From the NCBI GenBank assembly GCA_910591455.2, contig OU342816.1:9588638-9652637 (forward strand): a stretch of DNA of 64,000 nucleotides, in the 5' to 3' direction. Origin of the DNA: Pholis gunnellus (lineage: Eukaryota; Chordata; Actinopteri; Perciformes; Pholidae). A program made the translations under genes and the position numbers. Under the pieces are notes generated by a model. The model made no database searches. It saw only the letters and a program-made list of their open reading frames with translations, and was not told the origin of the DNA. Shown piece by piece: positions 25,013 through 35,112 of this stretch; the stretch's first letter is position 1, and every line of letters starts with the position of its first letter.

Positions 25013-26744
25013 TGAAAAGCTCTTTCTTTTTATTTACAGGAGTGATGCCCGAAACATACACATACTTTAACGAAAAGAAAGAGGGGGTAAGGAGACAAGC
25101 AAAAACAATGTAGGCATCCTTATCTGCTAGGAATGAATGCCTGCTATTTCGACTGCATGTTGACACTGCTATTAAAGTTGCTATGTGCGGGATTTTTATT
25201 AATATGATTGGGCATACGTTTTTGTTAGTGAGAAAAAAAAATCCACGAGTAGCATTCAGCCCCTCATTCACAGTAAAGGAATTTCAAATCCCACACATGG
25301 TGATTTTCATTGTGAAAAAAAAACAAAACATGAAAAGGCAATCTGTCTTTTTTGTTGTTGTCATAAACAGGAATCGTTAGGCAGTTGTTTAACATTAAGA
25401 TCTGTAGGCCTGTTTATTCTGGCCTATTACATGTTCAGGCTACAGGTGCTGGACATATACATGATATCAGAATGCACTTTGACAAAAAAAGAAAGAAAGA
25501 AAAGGCCCACCAACTAGCCTATTCTGGAGATTTCAGCCGCATATCATGGTCTTTCTCTGTTATCTATTATCCTTATCTAACCTACAGTAAGTATGTAGCT
25601 TTGACTTTATGGACTTCCTCGTCCATGTTGACATTGCTACACTGACTGCTGGGCGATGTCCATCTGGTGAAGAAGGCTGTGAGATATGATTAAAAAGCTC
25701 AATAAAAGGCTAATGAAGACAGAGATGAATAACAAAATGATAAAACAGTGATGTGACCTAAACAAACCGATTTGTTCTTGTGCTTTTTTCAGCATTTACA
25801 CAGTAAAGGAAGCCAACGACAACCAGGGAAAGGCAAGCAAAAAAAAGGAAAAGAAAGTAGAGAAATCACAGCAAAACAACATAAACATGAAGCAGCCGGC
25901 CACCGACACTGGTGATGGATTTGAACCATCAAAAGCCTTATTGTGTGAAACACGTCATTTAAAAGGGAAACTAAGGTCGGTGGGGGTTTAAAGCAGCATC
26001 AAAAGTGTAAGAAAGTAGCTCTCTCTTTTATCTATATGGACACTGTACTTCTTTTAGAAGGAAACACTGAGGTTTGGCGTGACATGAAGGAAAAACAAGT
26101 ACTCATTATGCCAGAAGATAGATTTTCAAATACACATGAATCCCTCTGTCTTTCAAAGCAAACAAGGGAACTACGCTTCAACATTAAGCAGGGTTAGCTG
26201 CTGTTGCATTGTTATGTTATAATGTGCATTTGTAGATTTCTTTGAAAATGATACAATCATGGGAAATATGCCTCGACTATCTGTGAAACTGCTCGTTTGT
26301 AAGTAAAGAATTGCTTTGTGTAACAATACAACAATGAATATTATCCTGTTTAGTACAAAAATTACCAAAACCCCTGGATAAGTCAAAAGTGAGACTTGAA
26401 GAAGCAATGCAATATCACAGTATTACACGTCTACTGAGGCCCAGTATGACCCCAAACTCATGACAAAAGAAGGTGAAGGCAGGGATTTTGTCAACCCTGA
26501 GGATAAAGTTTCACGTAAACACAAAATAAGCAACACCATGTCAGACACAAACAGGGCCACATAATCTAAGCTCTCCTCAAATTTACAAATAATTTACTAC
26601 AAGAAATATAAACTATATCTTTTATACACAAGGTCGATTATACATGTTTATACTTATAGAGAACTATTTAGTTGTAAAGGACTCCCATAACCACAGAGAA
26701 TGAGCTTAAAATCGGTGTGCATTTAAATGAAGAATTTTTTCGTT

Positions 26745-27010
26745 AAAGGGGAACTCCAGCAATTTTACTCAACAAACTATGTTCAAAGTCAGATATATTG
26801 CCTCAAGTGATGTCCCTTGAGTCATCTTGTCAGTTGAGTCTTAAAACTACAAGTGTGAAAAATGAAAATCTCGGGGGTTTGCAGTTAGAAAGAAGTGAGC
26901 TGTAGCCCTCTCATTGACGCTAGTGGCCCCAAGCTACATTAGCTTATAGCATAACACATTTGAATATCTGATTGAACTGTTGGCGGTCCAGTTGCACTGT
27001 GGGTACGGTA
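26745..27010. repeat. Probable dispersed teleost repeat
   Basis: The block starts AAAGGGGAACTCCAGCAATT and continues with the mixed sequence ACGCTAGTGGCCCCAAGCTA further on. The GGGGAACTCC start recalls a repeat that recurs in fish 3' UTRs and introns. I know it by resemblance only, so the class and exact ends are uncertain. Confidence 0.4.
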
Positions 27011-27763
27011 CGCTTGGTTTTGACAAGGATGAATGACAAACTAAAGTGTTCAAAGGCTTTCACTTAATTGTAAATATGAAATTGAATCAGATTCATGATG
27101 TGAAAGGCGCACTAGTATTGACGTGTTTTAGGAAGCGGGTAATATAAAGACATTCATAAACATGAGAAAAGGTGAGAACAAATTAGGAACAAAAACATTC
27201 TTCCAAATGTAACAAGAAAAAAAAAAAAAAGGCAGCCTGTATAATTATTTTTGAAGAAGAGAACCTAAACGCTACAAGCCACAGATTTAAAAACACACAG
27301 CAGCCAGCACTGTGAAAATTCCCTATCATCTAATGTTACACAACATTAACTGATGTTCAGCAACTGTCAATGTCTTCACCTGATGCTCAACACGTAGCAT
27401 CCAGGTTTCATTCATTTACAAAGGGTATTAAATATCACAAAAATAAGAGAGTTTAACAACTGTCATTAACATTTGTGACGAGGATTTAAAACCAGATATC
27501 AGGTAAACTATTACAAGTCAGACGGCTTGAATGTAAAATGCCTCTGTCAGGACTAGATCTGTATGTCACAGTAACGAACTGTCCAACACAATGTTGTTTA
27601 CTGTCTTGATACGGCAGTTTCAGCATTATAATTTGCAGGCAGATCCAAACTGAATTACCACAATAATATAACCACAATTACAAGTGAAAGCCTGGGAGCT
27701 CAGATGGTTATTGATCTCATGGACCCTGTAGGCTTCAGCTCCCTGCAGTTTGACCACCCTTTC

Positions 27764-27793
27764 TGATATAATTATCCAGGGATAATTATATCA
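27764..27793. repeat. Perfect 14-bp inverted repeat (hairpin)
   Basis: TGATATAATTATCC at 27764-27777 is followed by AG and then its exact reverse complement at 27780-27793. It lies in the inferred slc7a1 3' UTR, where the RNA could fold into a 13-pair stem with a four-base loop. Confidence 0.9.
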
Positions 27794-28408
27794 CTAACAA
27801 GTGTTTTGCAGCGCATTGTGCAAGCTCTCACTTGTCATGTAACTGATCATGAAAAGCTGCTTTAACAGTCCTCCCTACGAGTTGGCAGGTTTAAGAGGAT
27901 TTGTACCAATCTGTATTCAAAACTGAGTATTATCTAATTGTGTTAAGAATTAGACATGTACAGTAGTTTTGTTTTCACAGAAAGAAAGACTACGTGTACA
28001 GCATTTCTGTTTCTGGCACCCAGACAAAAGATGCAACCACCTGTGCACACAGTCCTAGCTCCAGTGCGCCACAAGAGCCCTCCCCTCTCATACAGCCAAG
28101 CAATAACGAGCATTTGGAGCCCAAGGCCAAACAAAAGGGGTAGCGAGCTTATAACAAAACACTGAAATAATAGGACATGTCAATCATGGCTCAAGAAGCT
28201 CTGCTTTTGAGTACTATTCCCAGTTTTCTGTTTTCTACCCAGCATTCAAAAGGGGAAAGTCACAGGTTCATGAAATTTAGGGTAAAAGTTATTTATCAGT
28301 ACTTTCCACTCAAAAGGGAGCACTGCAAGTGAGCAGTCAAAAATACTCTTACACAGACAAACTGGCATCAGGGGAGGTCGAAATGTACGCGGCACATTCC
28401 AATGCAGC

Positions 28409-29907
28409 CTACAAATCGTCATCGTCTTCCTTGTCATCTAGGCCACTGTGCAGGAAGGCCTCCTTTTCCGGCGACGCCTCTGAATTGCGATTGCGCTCGC
28501 TCATCTCCGTGTCCGGAGACGAGCGGGCCAGAGCGGCCTCGGTGCTATGATGAATGCCGTAGCCGAAGTAGATCACGAAACCTGAAACGGCAGGGATCGA
28601 TAACATCTCTGCAACTACCATGTCCCCCTCGAAAGACAATCACGATGTTAGAAAACAAAGACTGCCTACCTAGAGCCATCCAGACAGCAAACCGTATCCA
28701 AGTGCCTCTGTCCAGCTGCATCATCAGGTAAACATTGACAAACATGCTGATCACGGGAAGGAAGGGTAGCAGTGGAACCTAAAGAGTCCAGTGTCATAAG
28801 GAAACACGACAACTTGCGTTAAGACTTAGCAACGTGAAAGGATCACAAGTAGTGTTGTGAAAATCAAACCTTAAAGGACAGCTTTGTCTTGCTCTCGGGC
28901 TGTCTCCAGACGATAAAGGTGAGGAGGAGACACGCCATGAAGATGACACTTAGGGCCACGATGTTCCACACCGCAAAGCCTCCATGCACTGCCAGTATGC
29001 TGAACACCAGGATCAACGTTCCTGCACAAGAACATTTAAATCATTTCATGTGTAACCCTGCACAAGTTCCATTTAATTCACCAACCAGGACTCAGTGCAG
29101 GTTTTTTTAAATGAATCCATTCAATCTATAATCACGTACCCATGGAAGCGGCACAGATGTTGACAGCGAAGCCCGACAGTGTCGTCGGCTCCGGGTTATC
29201 TGGGAACAGTAGGGTCTTGAAACTGAATCTCCCCTCCACACCGGGCAGGATGCCCATACTGGGGACACTGATGCCGTCGCTAAGCTCCACCTCATCCTGA
29301 GTATTTGCCATTTCATACATCAGATGGCTGGGGTGCTCGGGCTGGTACCTGACACACACACACACACACACACATACACACACACACACTTAGCTGTTTT
29401 ACCATTGCTAATTTACTCTGTATTCACATCACTGTAAATAGTTGCTAGTCCCAGTGGTAATGCAGTGATAAGGAGCAGATGTTGTGCACCTTGAACCTGT
29501 TTATAAGTAATGTCAATTATGCTGTTACGTCAGCTGCAGCCACATTTTTAACAACAGCAGTTAAAGTCATATTTTGTCTGGTAGTATGAAACTGCTTTCA
29601 ACAAGAATGCAGGGCTCAGTTTCACTGGTTGCTAAAAAGAGATGTAAACAAATGTGGCAGCGGGAAGTTGGCGATGGAAGTGTTAAATGTTTTGAGCTTA
29701 AAGCTGGACCAACTCCAACATGGAAGTTATTCTGCTTCTCCGAACCACTGACCCTGGATAAACTCTACATACTTATGTCCCCCCACTGACCTGAGCACCA
29801 GGACACAGGTAGCCACTAATGTGTAGGCCAGCAGCGTCCCTATCGACATCAGGTCCACCAGGTCCTTCAGGTCGAACAGAAATGCCATGATAGCTTCCAT
29901 GAGCAAG

Positions 29908-29984
<77 letters not shown>

Positions 29985-32467
29985 AACATTAGAAGAGTTG
30001 TCTGATCCTTTGGACCCTTGTTCCTATGAAAATAATAAATAGAGAGAACAGTAATCTGTTCTCCAGATGGTCCTTGGATTTTCCATAAACATGTCTGCGC
30101 TTTAAATGTCTCAGACTATTGAACATTCTACGGTTAACGAGGTAAACATTATATCTGTAGGTCAGGCTCACAGAGCTGCTGATACATGGCTGTAGACTTT
30201 TTGTGTAACATTACAGCGCAAAGGTCAGCAAATGCAGCACACAGCAAGCACATCGAAAGAAATGTGGTGACTCCCTTTGCCTCAGCACAACCCTTTCCAT
30301 GTAGAAATGACAGTTGCAAAACATTTTGAAAAAAAATGCATATTTCAAATGGTCACAGCCATTTATTCCCTGTTGCCATTCGTGCCCATACATAGCATCC
30401 ACTAACGACGGCTGACAGAAAGGTCAAAGCGGATCCTGTACTCCTTTTTTGCTCGCTCTTGATTTTCTTTAATTCTACTTTCACATCATCTCATACCTTC
30501 CTCCCTTTCATGCGCTCTCTCTCTCCGTCCCTCTTCCCAAATACTCTTTGTTTTCCTTCTCGGTCCCTATTTAACAATCTTACCAGACATAACCCCGGCG
30601 GCCACAGTGGACGTTATAGGGGATTTCCTCTCGCTGACACGGGACAGGAAGGAGAAGAGCAGGCCATCCCGAGCCATGGCAAAGATGATACGGGGTAGGG
30701 GGAACATGGAGCCCAACAGACTGGGGAGGCGTGGGGAGGAAAACATCAGATTGGGACGACAGTTGTAGGGGCATGGTTGAGGAACAAGGGGAAAGGAAGA
30801 ATGGAAAGAGGTCAGTAGGGAAGAAAGGGGAGGAATTAGCTAAAGGAGACAAATACGTTTGGCAAGGATAGTAGGTGCGGATTTGAGGTGGGGACGTGTA
30901 GCGGGATACCGGACAGGCTTGCACTGTAGAGCAGCGTGAGGGCGTGAGGTTGGACCAAAGATATTTTCATGCCAGCATGCAAAATGTCTCTCCCTGAAAT
31001 AGCAAATATGATGCTTCACATGCATTTTACTCTTTGTTTTGTTGTAAAAAAAAAAAAAAATCTTTGGTTACTTCAGCAAGCAGTTTAGTTTGGAATTTAT
31101 TCTTCTTCTTACACCACCAAGGTGCAGGTAGAGAAGGAAGTCTCCCCACATTAAGTTCCTTAAAGAAAAACAAGTCCAGCCACTGACCCGTGTTAGAAGA
31201 ACGCCTCAACCAACTACAGAAGAGACCCGGCCGTGACAGTTAGTGAAGCTAACCCTTCATGCTGAAGTGCTGATTTCTGGCAAGTTTCTTTATAACACAG
31301 TTCAATTTCCAACCCGACGCAGCTCAGCCCAGCAGCTTGAAAAGAAGCCTCTTTGAAAAAACATGCGTGTTAGTGTCTCACCTGCCCCTACGCCAGAGGT
31401 GAGGGTTGCGGTTAGCGGGGTTTTGGTGCGGGGGCTGATCTCGGCCATGAACTTGAAAAGCAGCCCATCGTCGGCCATAGCCCAGATCACGCGGGGCATG
31501 GGGAACATAGAGCCCAGCAGGCTACCAGGGGGGGAAGACCAGGATATATAGTATCCACACTTACACCCACGAAAATGCCGTGAAACGTACATGAACAGAG
31601 ACACCAGCTCACAGATACAAGCAACATCATACAGAACATTGACATAAAACAACATACTGTATATTGTGCAAAACATATACAGTAAGGGATAATAGTTGCA
31701 TGCACGAACATGTTTAATACCAAAGCACGCATCTGTTCATGACCTTAAATATAATTTGCACACATTTGTAAATGTTTTTAAAGGTATAGAATCCATAGTT
31801 ATGTTTAATAATTCTCTATCATAGGCAACAGGCATTAAAAAATAAAAGCATGTATGTAGAATAACACCGCCATTATAAAACCATTAAAAACTGATAACTA
31901 AAAAAAAAATCAAGCATGTGGTGGCCTTCGGTTACATGAGTTACATAATTACACACTGATGGTACCATATATTCTTAGCAGTGCTCTTATTTTTAGTCAA
32001 GGGATCAAATACCTTTTAAAGTTAAATATACATTCACATCGTCCCACACGCAGGAATGTCTATATGTGTGTGTGAAAGAGTTCATGAGCATGCATTTTAA
32101 GCTAACGGCAGACCAGTGCATGTGTGTGCAACTGCTTACCTAGTAGACAGAGCACAAAGAGAGCCTACAGCAACAGCATATTTGGCTCCTCCCCAGCCCA
32201 CATATTTAAAAGCTGAAGGCAGAGGGCTGTTGCTGTCAAGCAGGTAGTACGGCATCATGAGGGTGAGGGCGGCAGAAACCCCAAAGTACGCTACAAAGCA
32301 GATGAGCAGCGAGGATACGATGCCAATAGGGATGGCTCTCTGGGGGTTCTTCACCTCTTCGCCTAGGGCGTAGACGAGGAACAGACACAGTTAAACAGGG
32401 AAAAAAGTACGTGTTCACCGATTTATTACTTCACCGGGTGCTGACTTAGGCATTCAATTTTTTTTCA

Positions 32468-32498
<31 letters not shown>

Positions 32499-32997
32499 CA
32501 CAGAGAATACTATTAATAATAATACAAATAAACACACATACACCCCCCCCCTACTCCCCAAACGGAAAACGATACTGTCGTATTGGCAGAATTCCCAAAA
32601 ATGTGGAAAACAGGGCAAACAAATGTATTTAAGAAACATTTTTGCAACAAACTGAACAAGCCGCTTATTTTTCCAGTGCACCCAGACGACGAAAACACCC
32701 AACCATTCAGCCGCAGGTGATTATACAACAGAGCTCCTCGGGCGAACACTCATGTCTTGTTCTGCGGTGAAATCACATTGCGATGATGGAGTCTGCATAA
32801 CACTGTCTGGTTTCCATTCCGACACCACCATCCACGACAGCTAATGATCACCGCAGATTATTGGAAGGTCAGAGGTAATATGCATAACGGGTAACAATTG
32901 TGTGGATGTGTGTGTGCCTATGGCTACATTTGTGTGTGTGTGTGGAGGGGGAAGGGGTAAGGGCTTCATGACAACTTAACTATTGGTAGCCAGAATA

Positions 32998-33033
<36 letters not shown>

Positions 33034-35026
33034 ATATAATGGTTTAGGGCTTGCTGAGAATGTGTGTGTGTGTGACAGACATGCCCCCACAAGCCAAACT
33101 GAAGCAATCATTCAGGGTCAACCTCACGCTAGCCAATTAGAATTCAGGAACAAGAGGGGTGGGAGCAGTTAAACTAGAAGAGACTCTCCCACCCCTTTTC
33201 CTTTTCTTTAGAATCCAGAGGCCTTCAACCGATTAAACAGAACTACATGGATGAAGACACCCACTAATTCACAGGTGTAGATCTGCACAGTGTAGAAACA
33301 AAATGTCAAACACCGAACCCGTGATTTCACCCATGATTTCACCTCAACCGGCGTCACAGTGCTTTGCATTCCACCAAGAGCCAATTTGGGTCAAACTCAC
33401 TAAACTGTCTCTTTTCACTCTGCCCTGACCCTCTGATGAAACACTGTTTAAACAAGCTTAGGATGGAAATGGTCCCAAACTCCAGATTCAGTTACAACAC
33501 CCCTTTCAAAAACCGGACACATACCCATGAGGCAATAGAAGGTATAAGAGACTAACTGGCTCACTGTGTTTTCTGGCACTGACCTGTGGTGGCGATGCAG
33601 TCAAATCCGACAAAGGCATAGAAACAGGTAGCAGCTCCCGACAGGACGCCTGAGAACCCAAACGGCATGAAGCCGCCCACTCCTAAACTCTCTTTGGTTG
33701 GCAGGACGCCTGTCACACTGAGCAGGGAAGAAAAATCAAAATCAAATGTAACATAGGATGTTTCACAGAACATCTTTGGGATAGAGGTGGGTGTGTATCC
33801 ACATTCTTACTTGAGGCTGGAGTTACTGGTGTAATTGGCATGTAGGATCTCTTCAGGGTCCAGCTGCCAGTTCTTCAGAGTACCTTTGACCAGGCCAGAG
33901 ACCACCATGAACAGCAAGACCAGGACGTTGATACACGTAAAAACCTTGTTCACCATAGCTGACTCTTTGACCCCGAATGCCAGCAGACCTTAGAAAATGG
34001 AGAAGGACAATGGACAATAAGAAAGAAAATGAAAACTTGTTTGGAGGTGGAGACTACACTGGAGCGTGTAAACTTGCGGTTACACACGTTTTGTACTCTA
34101 ATTTGTCAACCTATTTATCTGTAGTGAATATCCGACACTGCAGCAATGTCAACTATAAAAGTTGAAGGGAAAGACACCGCACGCTGGCGATATAAAGTAT
34201 GCTCTTTGTGACGCGAGAGAGAGAGAGAGACAGAAAGAAAAGAGGTTTTCCTACCTGTGAGGGTGAATATGATGAGAACAGCAAACATGTCGGGGTACTT
34301 TGCCAATATACCCGGTGCGTTCATGGACATGTACTCCCTGCAGAACTGCTCTATGCGCTTCCCTACCAACTCGTCAAAGGTGGCGCTCCATGCTCGGGCC
34401 ACGCTGGAGGTACCTAAGGTGAAGATAGATGAAGCAGTTGAGGTAGAATGTGTGGTGCCTGTGTTTTGGGGAGTCTTGGTTGTGCCCTCTTATTCTTTGT
34501 TTCTCTGCATGGGAGCTCAAACAACAAACAGGAGGCAACGTAGTAGTAAATGAGGAATGTGCGTGTTGTTTACCAATGACATAGGAGAGGATGAGGTTCC
34601 ATCCAGTGATGAAGGCCCAGAGTTCCCCTACGGTCACATAGGAGTAGAGATAAGCCGAGCCTGTCTTGGGAACACGGGCTCCAAACTCAGCATAGCACAG
34701 ACCTGCCAGCACTGAGGCTAACGCTGCTATCAGGAAAGACAGCACAATGGCAGGACCTATGGGGAGACAATGGACATCATATGATTAGAGGGAGGCTTTA
34801 AGAACATCGTTCAGTTCGCTTGCCGAGATGTCAACTTACCTGAATTCTCTCGCGCAACAGCGCCGGCCAGCACGTAGACGCCAGCGCCGAGCGTGCTTCC
34901 CACGCCCAGGGCCACAAGGTCAAAAGTGTTGAGGCATCGGGACAGACGGGAGTCTTCCGCGTTACAGTCCACCACCTTCACCCGCAGCAACTGCTTCCCG
35001 AAACCCAGAAGCTTCTTCAGCGCCAT
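28409..35026 (-). CDS. slc7a1: slc7a1, cationic amino acid transporter CAT-1 (complete)
   Basis: CAT-1 is the plasma-membrane exchanger for arginine, lysine and ornithine (APC superfamily, 14 membrane spans); that is family knowledge. Exons: 35026-34840, 34756-34574, 34413-34255, 33988-33811, 33717-33584, 32362-32140, 31521-31382 (or 30720-30584), 29893-29791, 29348-29140, 29021-28870, 28778-28670, 28581-28409. All introns are GT-AG and phases close, giving 649 residues with the first alternative exon (human 629). The N-terminus (RLSRCLNTFDLVALGVGSTL) is shared by all CATs. CAT-1 rather than CAT-2 is shown by MYEMANTQDE, FSFKTLLFP, FVNVYLMMQLDRGTW and FVIYFGYG. Exons 5-6 encode an external loop with sequons NYT, NSS and NVT. 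The tail is unusually acidic, ending DDDDL. Start: first ATG of the conserved frame. Neighbour mtus2 agrees with human linkage. Confidence 0.95.
29352..29391. repeat. slc7a1: (CA)n microsatellite directly at the slc7a1 exon acceptor
   Basis: CA run with one T interruption on the plus strand. On the transcribed strand it is a TG run that ends in the acceptor CAG of the exon starting at 29348, so the intron has TG repeats in place of an ordinary pyrimidine tract. Confidence 0.95.
29911..29980. repeat. slc7a1: (AG)35 microsatellite just upstream of the slc7a1 exon acceptor
   Basis: Perfect 70-bp AG run, the longest uninterrupted microsatellite in the window. On the transcribed strand it is CT(35), ending 16 bases before the acceptor AG at 29895-29894, so it serves as the polypyrimidine tract. 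Confidence 0.95.
30584..30720 (-). CDS. slc7a1: slc7a1 alternative exon, CAT-2A-like (low-affinity type)
   Basis: This 137-bp exon has acceptor CCCCAG above 30720 and donor GTCTG/GTAAG at 30584/30583. Its phases are identical to the exon 660 bp upstream, so either can replace the other. It encodes LLGSMFPLPRIIFAMARDGL and continues with FSFLSRVSERKSP. It is closer to the human CAT-2A exon (MFPLPRILFAMARDGLLF) than to its own neighbour. Against the sister exon it has Arg in place of the acidic residue after AMA and lacks one residue in the following loop, the two changes linked to low affinity in CAT-2A. Both splice signals and the frame are intact, so it appears functional. Confidence 0.9.
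31382..31521 (-). CDS. slc7a1: slc7a1 alternative exon, CAT-1/CAT-2B-like (high-affinity type)
   Basis: This 140-bp exon has acceptor GGTAG above 31521 and donor GGCAG/GTGAG at 31382/31381. It enters with two bases of a codon already read and leaves with one. It encodes LLGSMFPMPRVIWAMADDGL and continues with FKFMAEISPRTKTP. It resembles human CAT-1 and CAT-2B in the segment between membrane spans 8 and 9 that sets substrate affinity. It is the upstream member of a duplicated exon pair and is likely the default CAT-1 exon. Confidence 0.93.
32470..32499. repeat. (AT)n microsatellite
   Basis: TA-rich run in the slc7a1 intron between exons 33717-33584 and 32362-32140. Confidence 0.9.
33002..33031. 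repeat. (CA)n microsatellite
   Basis: Perfect CA run of 15 units in the same 1.2-kb slc7a1 intron. Confidence 0.95.
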
Positions 35027-35112
35027 GGATCCCAGTCTGACCTCAGGGAGATGGTTGACCGGGGTTCAGAGGTCACAGGGGGGGGGGGAGGGGGAGCGGT
35101 CACACACACAAC
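35027..35112 (-). promoter_or_regulatory. slc7a1: slc7a1 5' leader segment in the start-codon exon, with poly-C tract
   Basis: A strong acceptor (TTCTCTCTCCTGTTAG) ends at 35113, so the start-codon exon begins at 35112 with 86 leader bases. These include a pyrimidine tract with runs of 5 and 11 C on the RNA (35094-35078). In mammals the CAT-1 leader carries an upstream reading frame and an internal ribosome entry element that needs PTB and hnRNP L during amino acid starvation. Similar control here is inference. The main ATG context has G at +4 but T at -3. Confidence 0.65.

Larger units (their letters stand above)
25030..28408 (-). other. slc7a1: Inferred slc7a1 3' UTR
   Basis: Downstream of the slc7a1 stop codon (28409-28411) there is no further coding sequence for about 3 kb. 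Possible polyadenylation signals on the minus strand (AATAAA, seen as TTTATT on the plus strand) lie near 25029-25034, 25195 and 25411. A long 3' UTR is normal for this gene in mammals, where it mediates mRNA stability control. Which signal is used is not known. The stretch contains a 14-bp perfect inverted repeat (27764-27793) and a probable dispersed repeat (26745-27010). Confidence 0.5.

Noticed and set aside
28409..35026. Transporter gene being slc7a2 (CAT-2) because of the alternative exon pair
   Set aside because: Outside that exon the protein follows CAT-1: MYEMANTQDE, FSFKTLLFP, FVNVYLMMQLDRGTW, FVIYFGYG and the loop PYYLLDSNSPLPSAF. The neighbour is mtus2, not mtus1.
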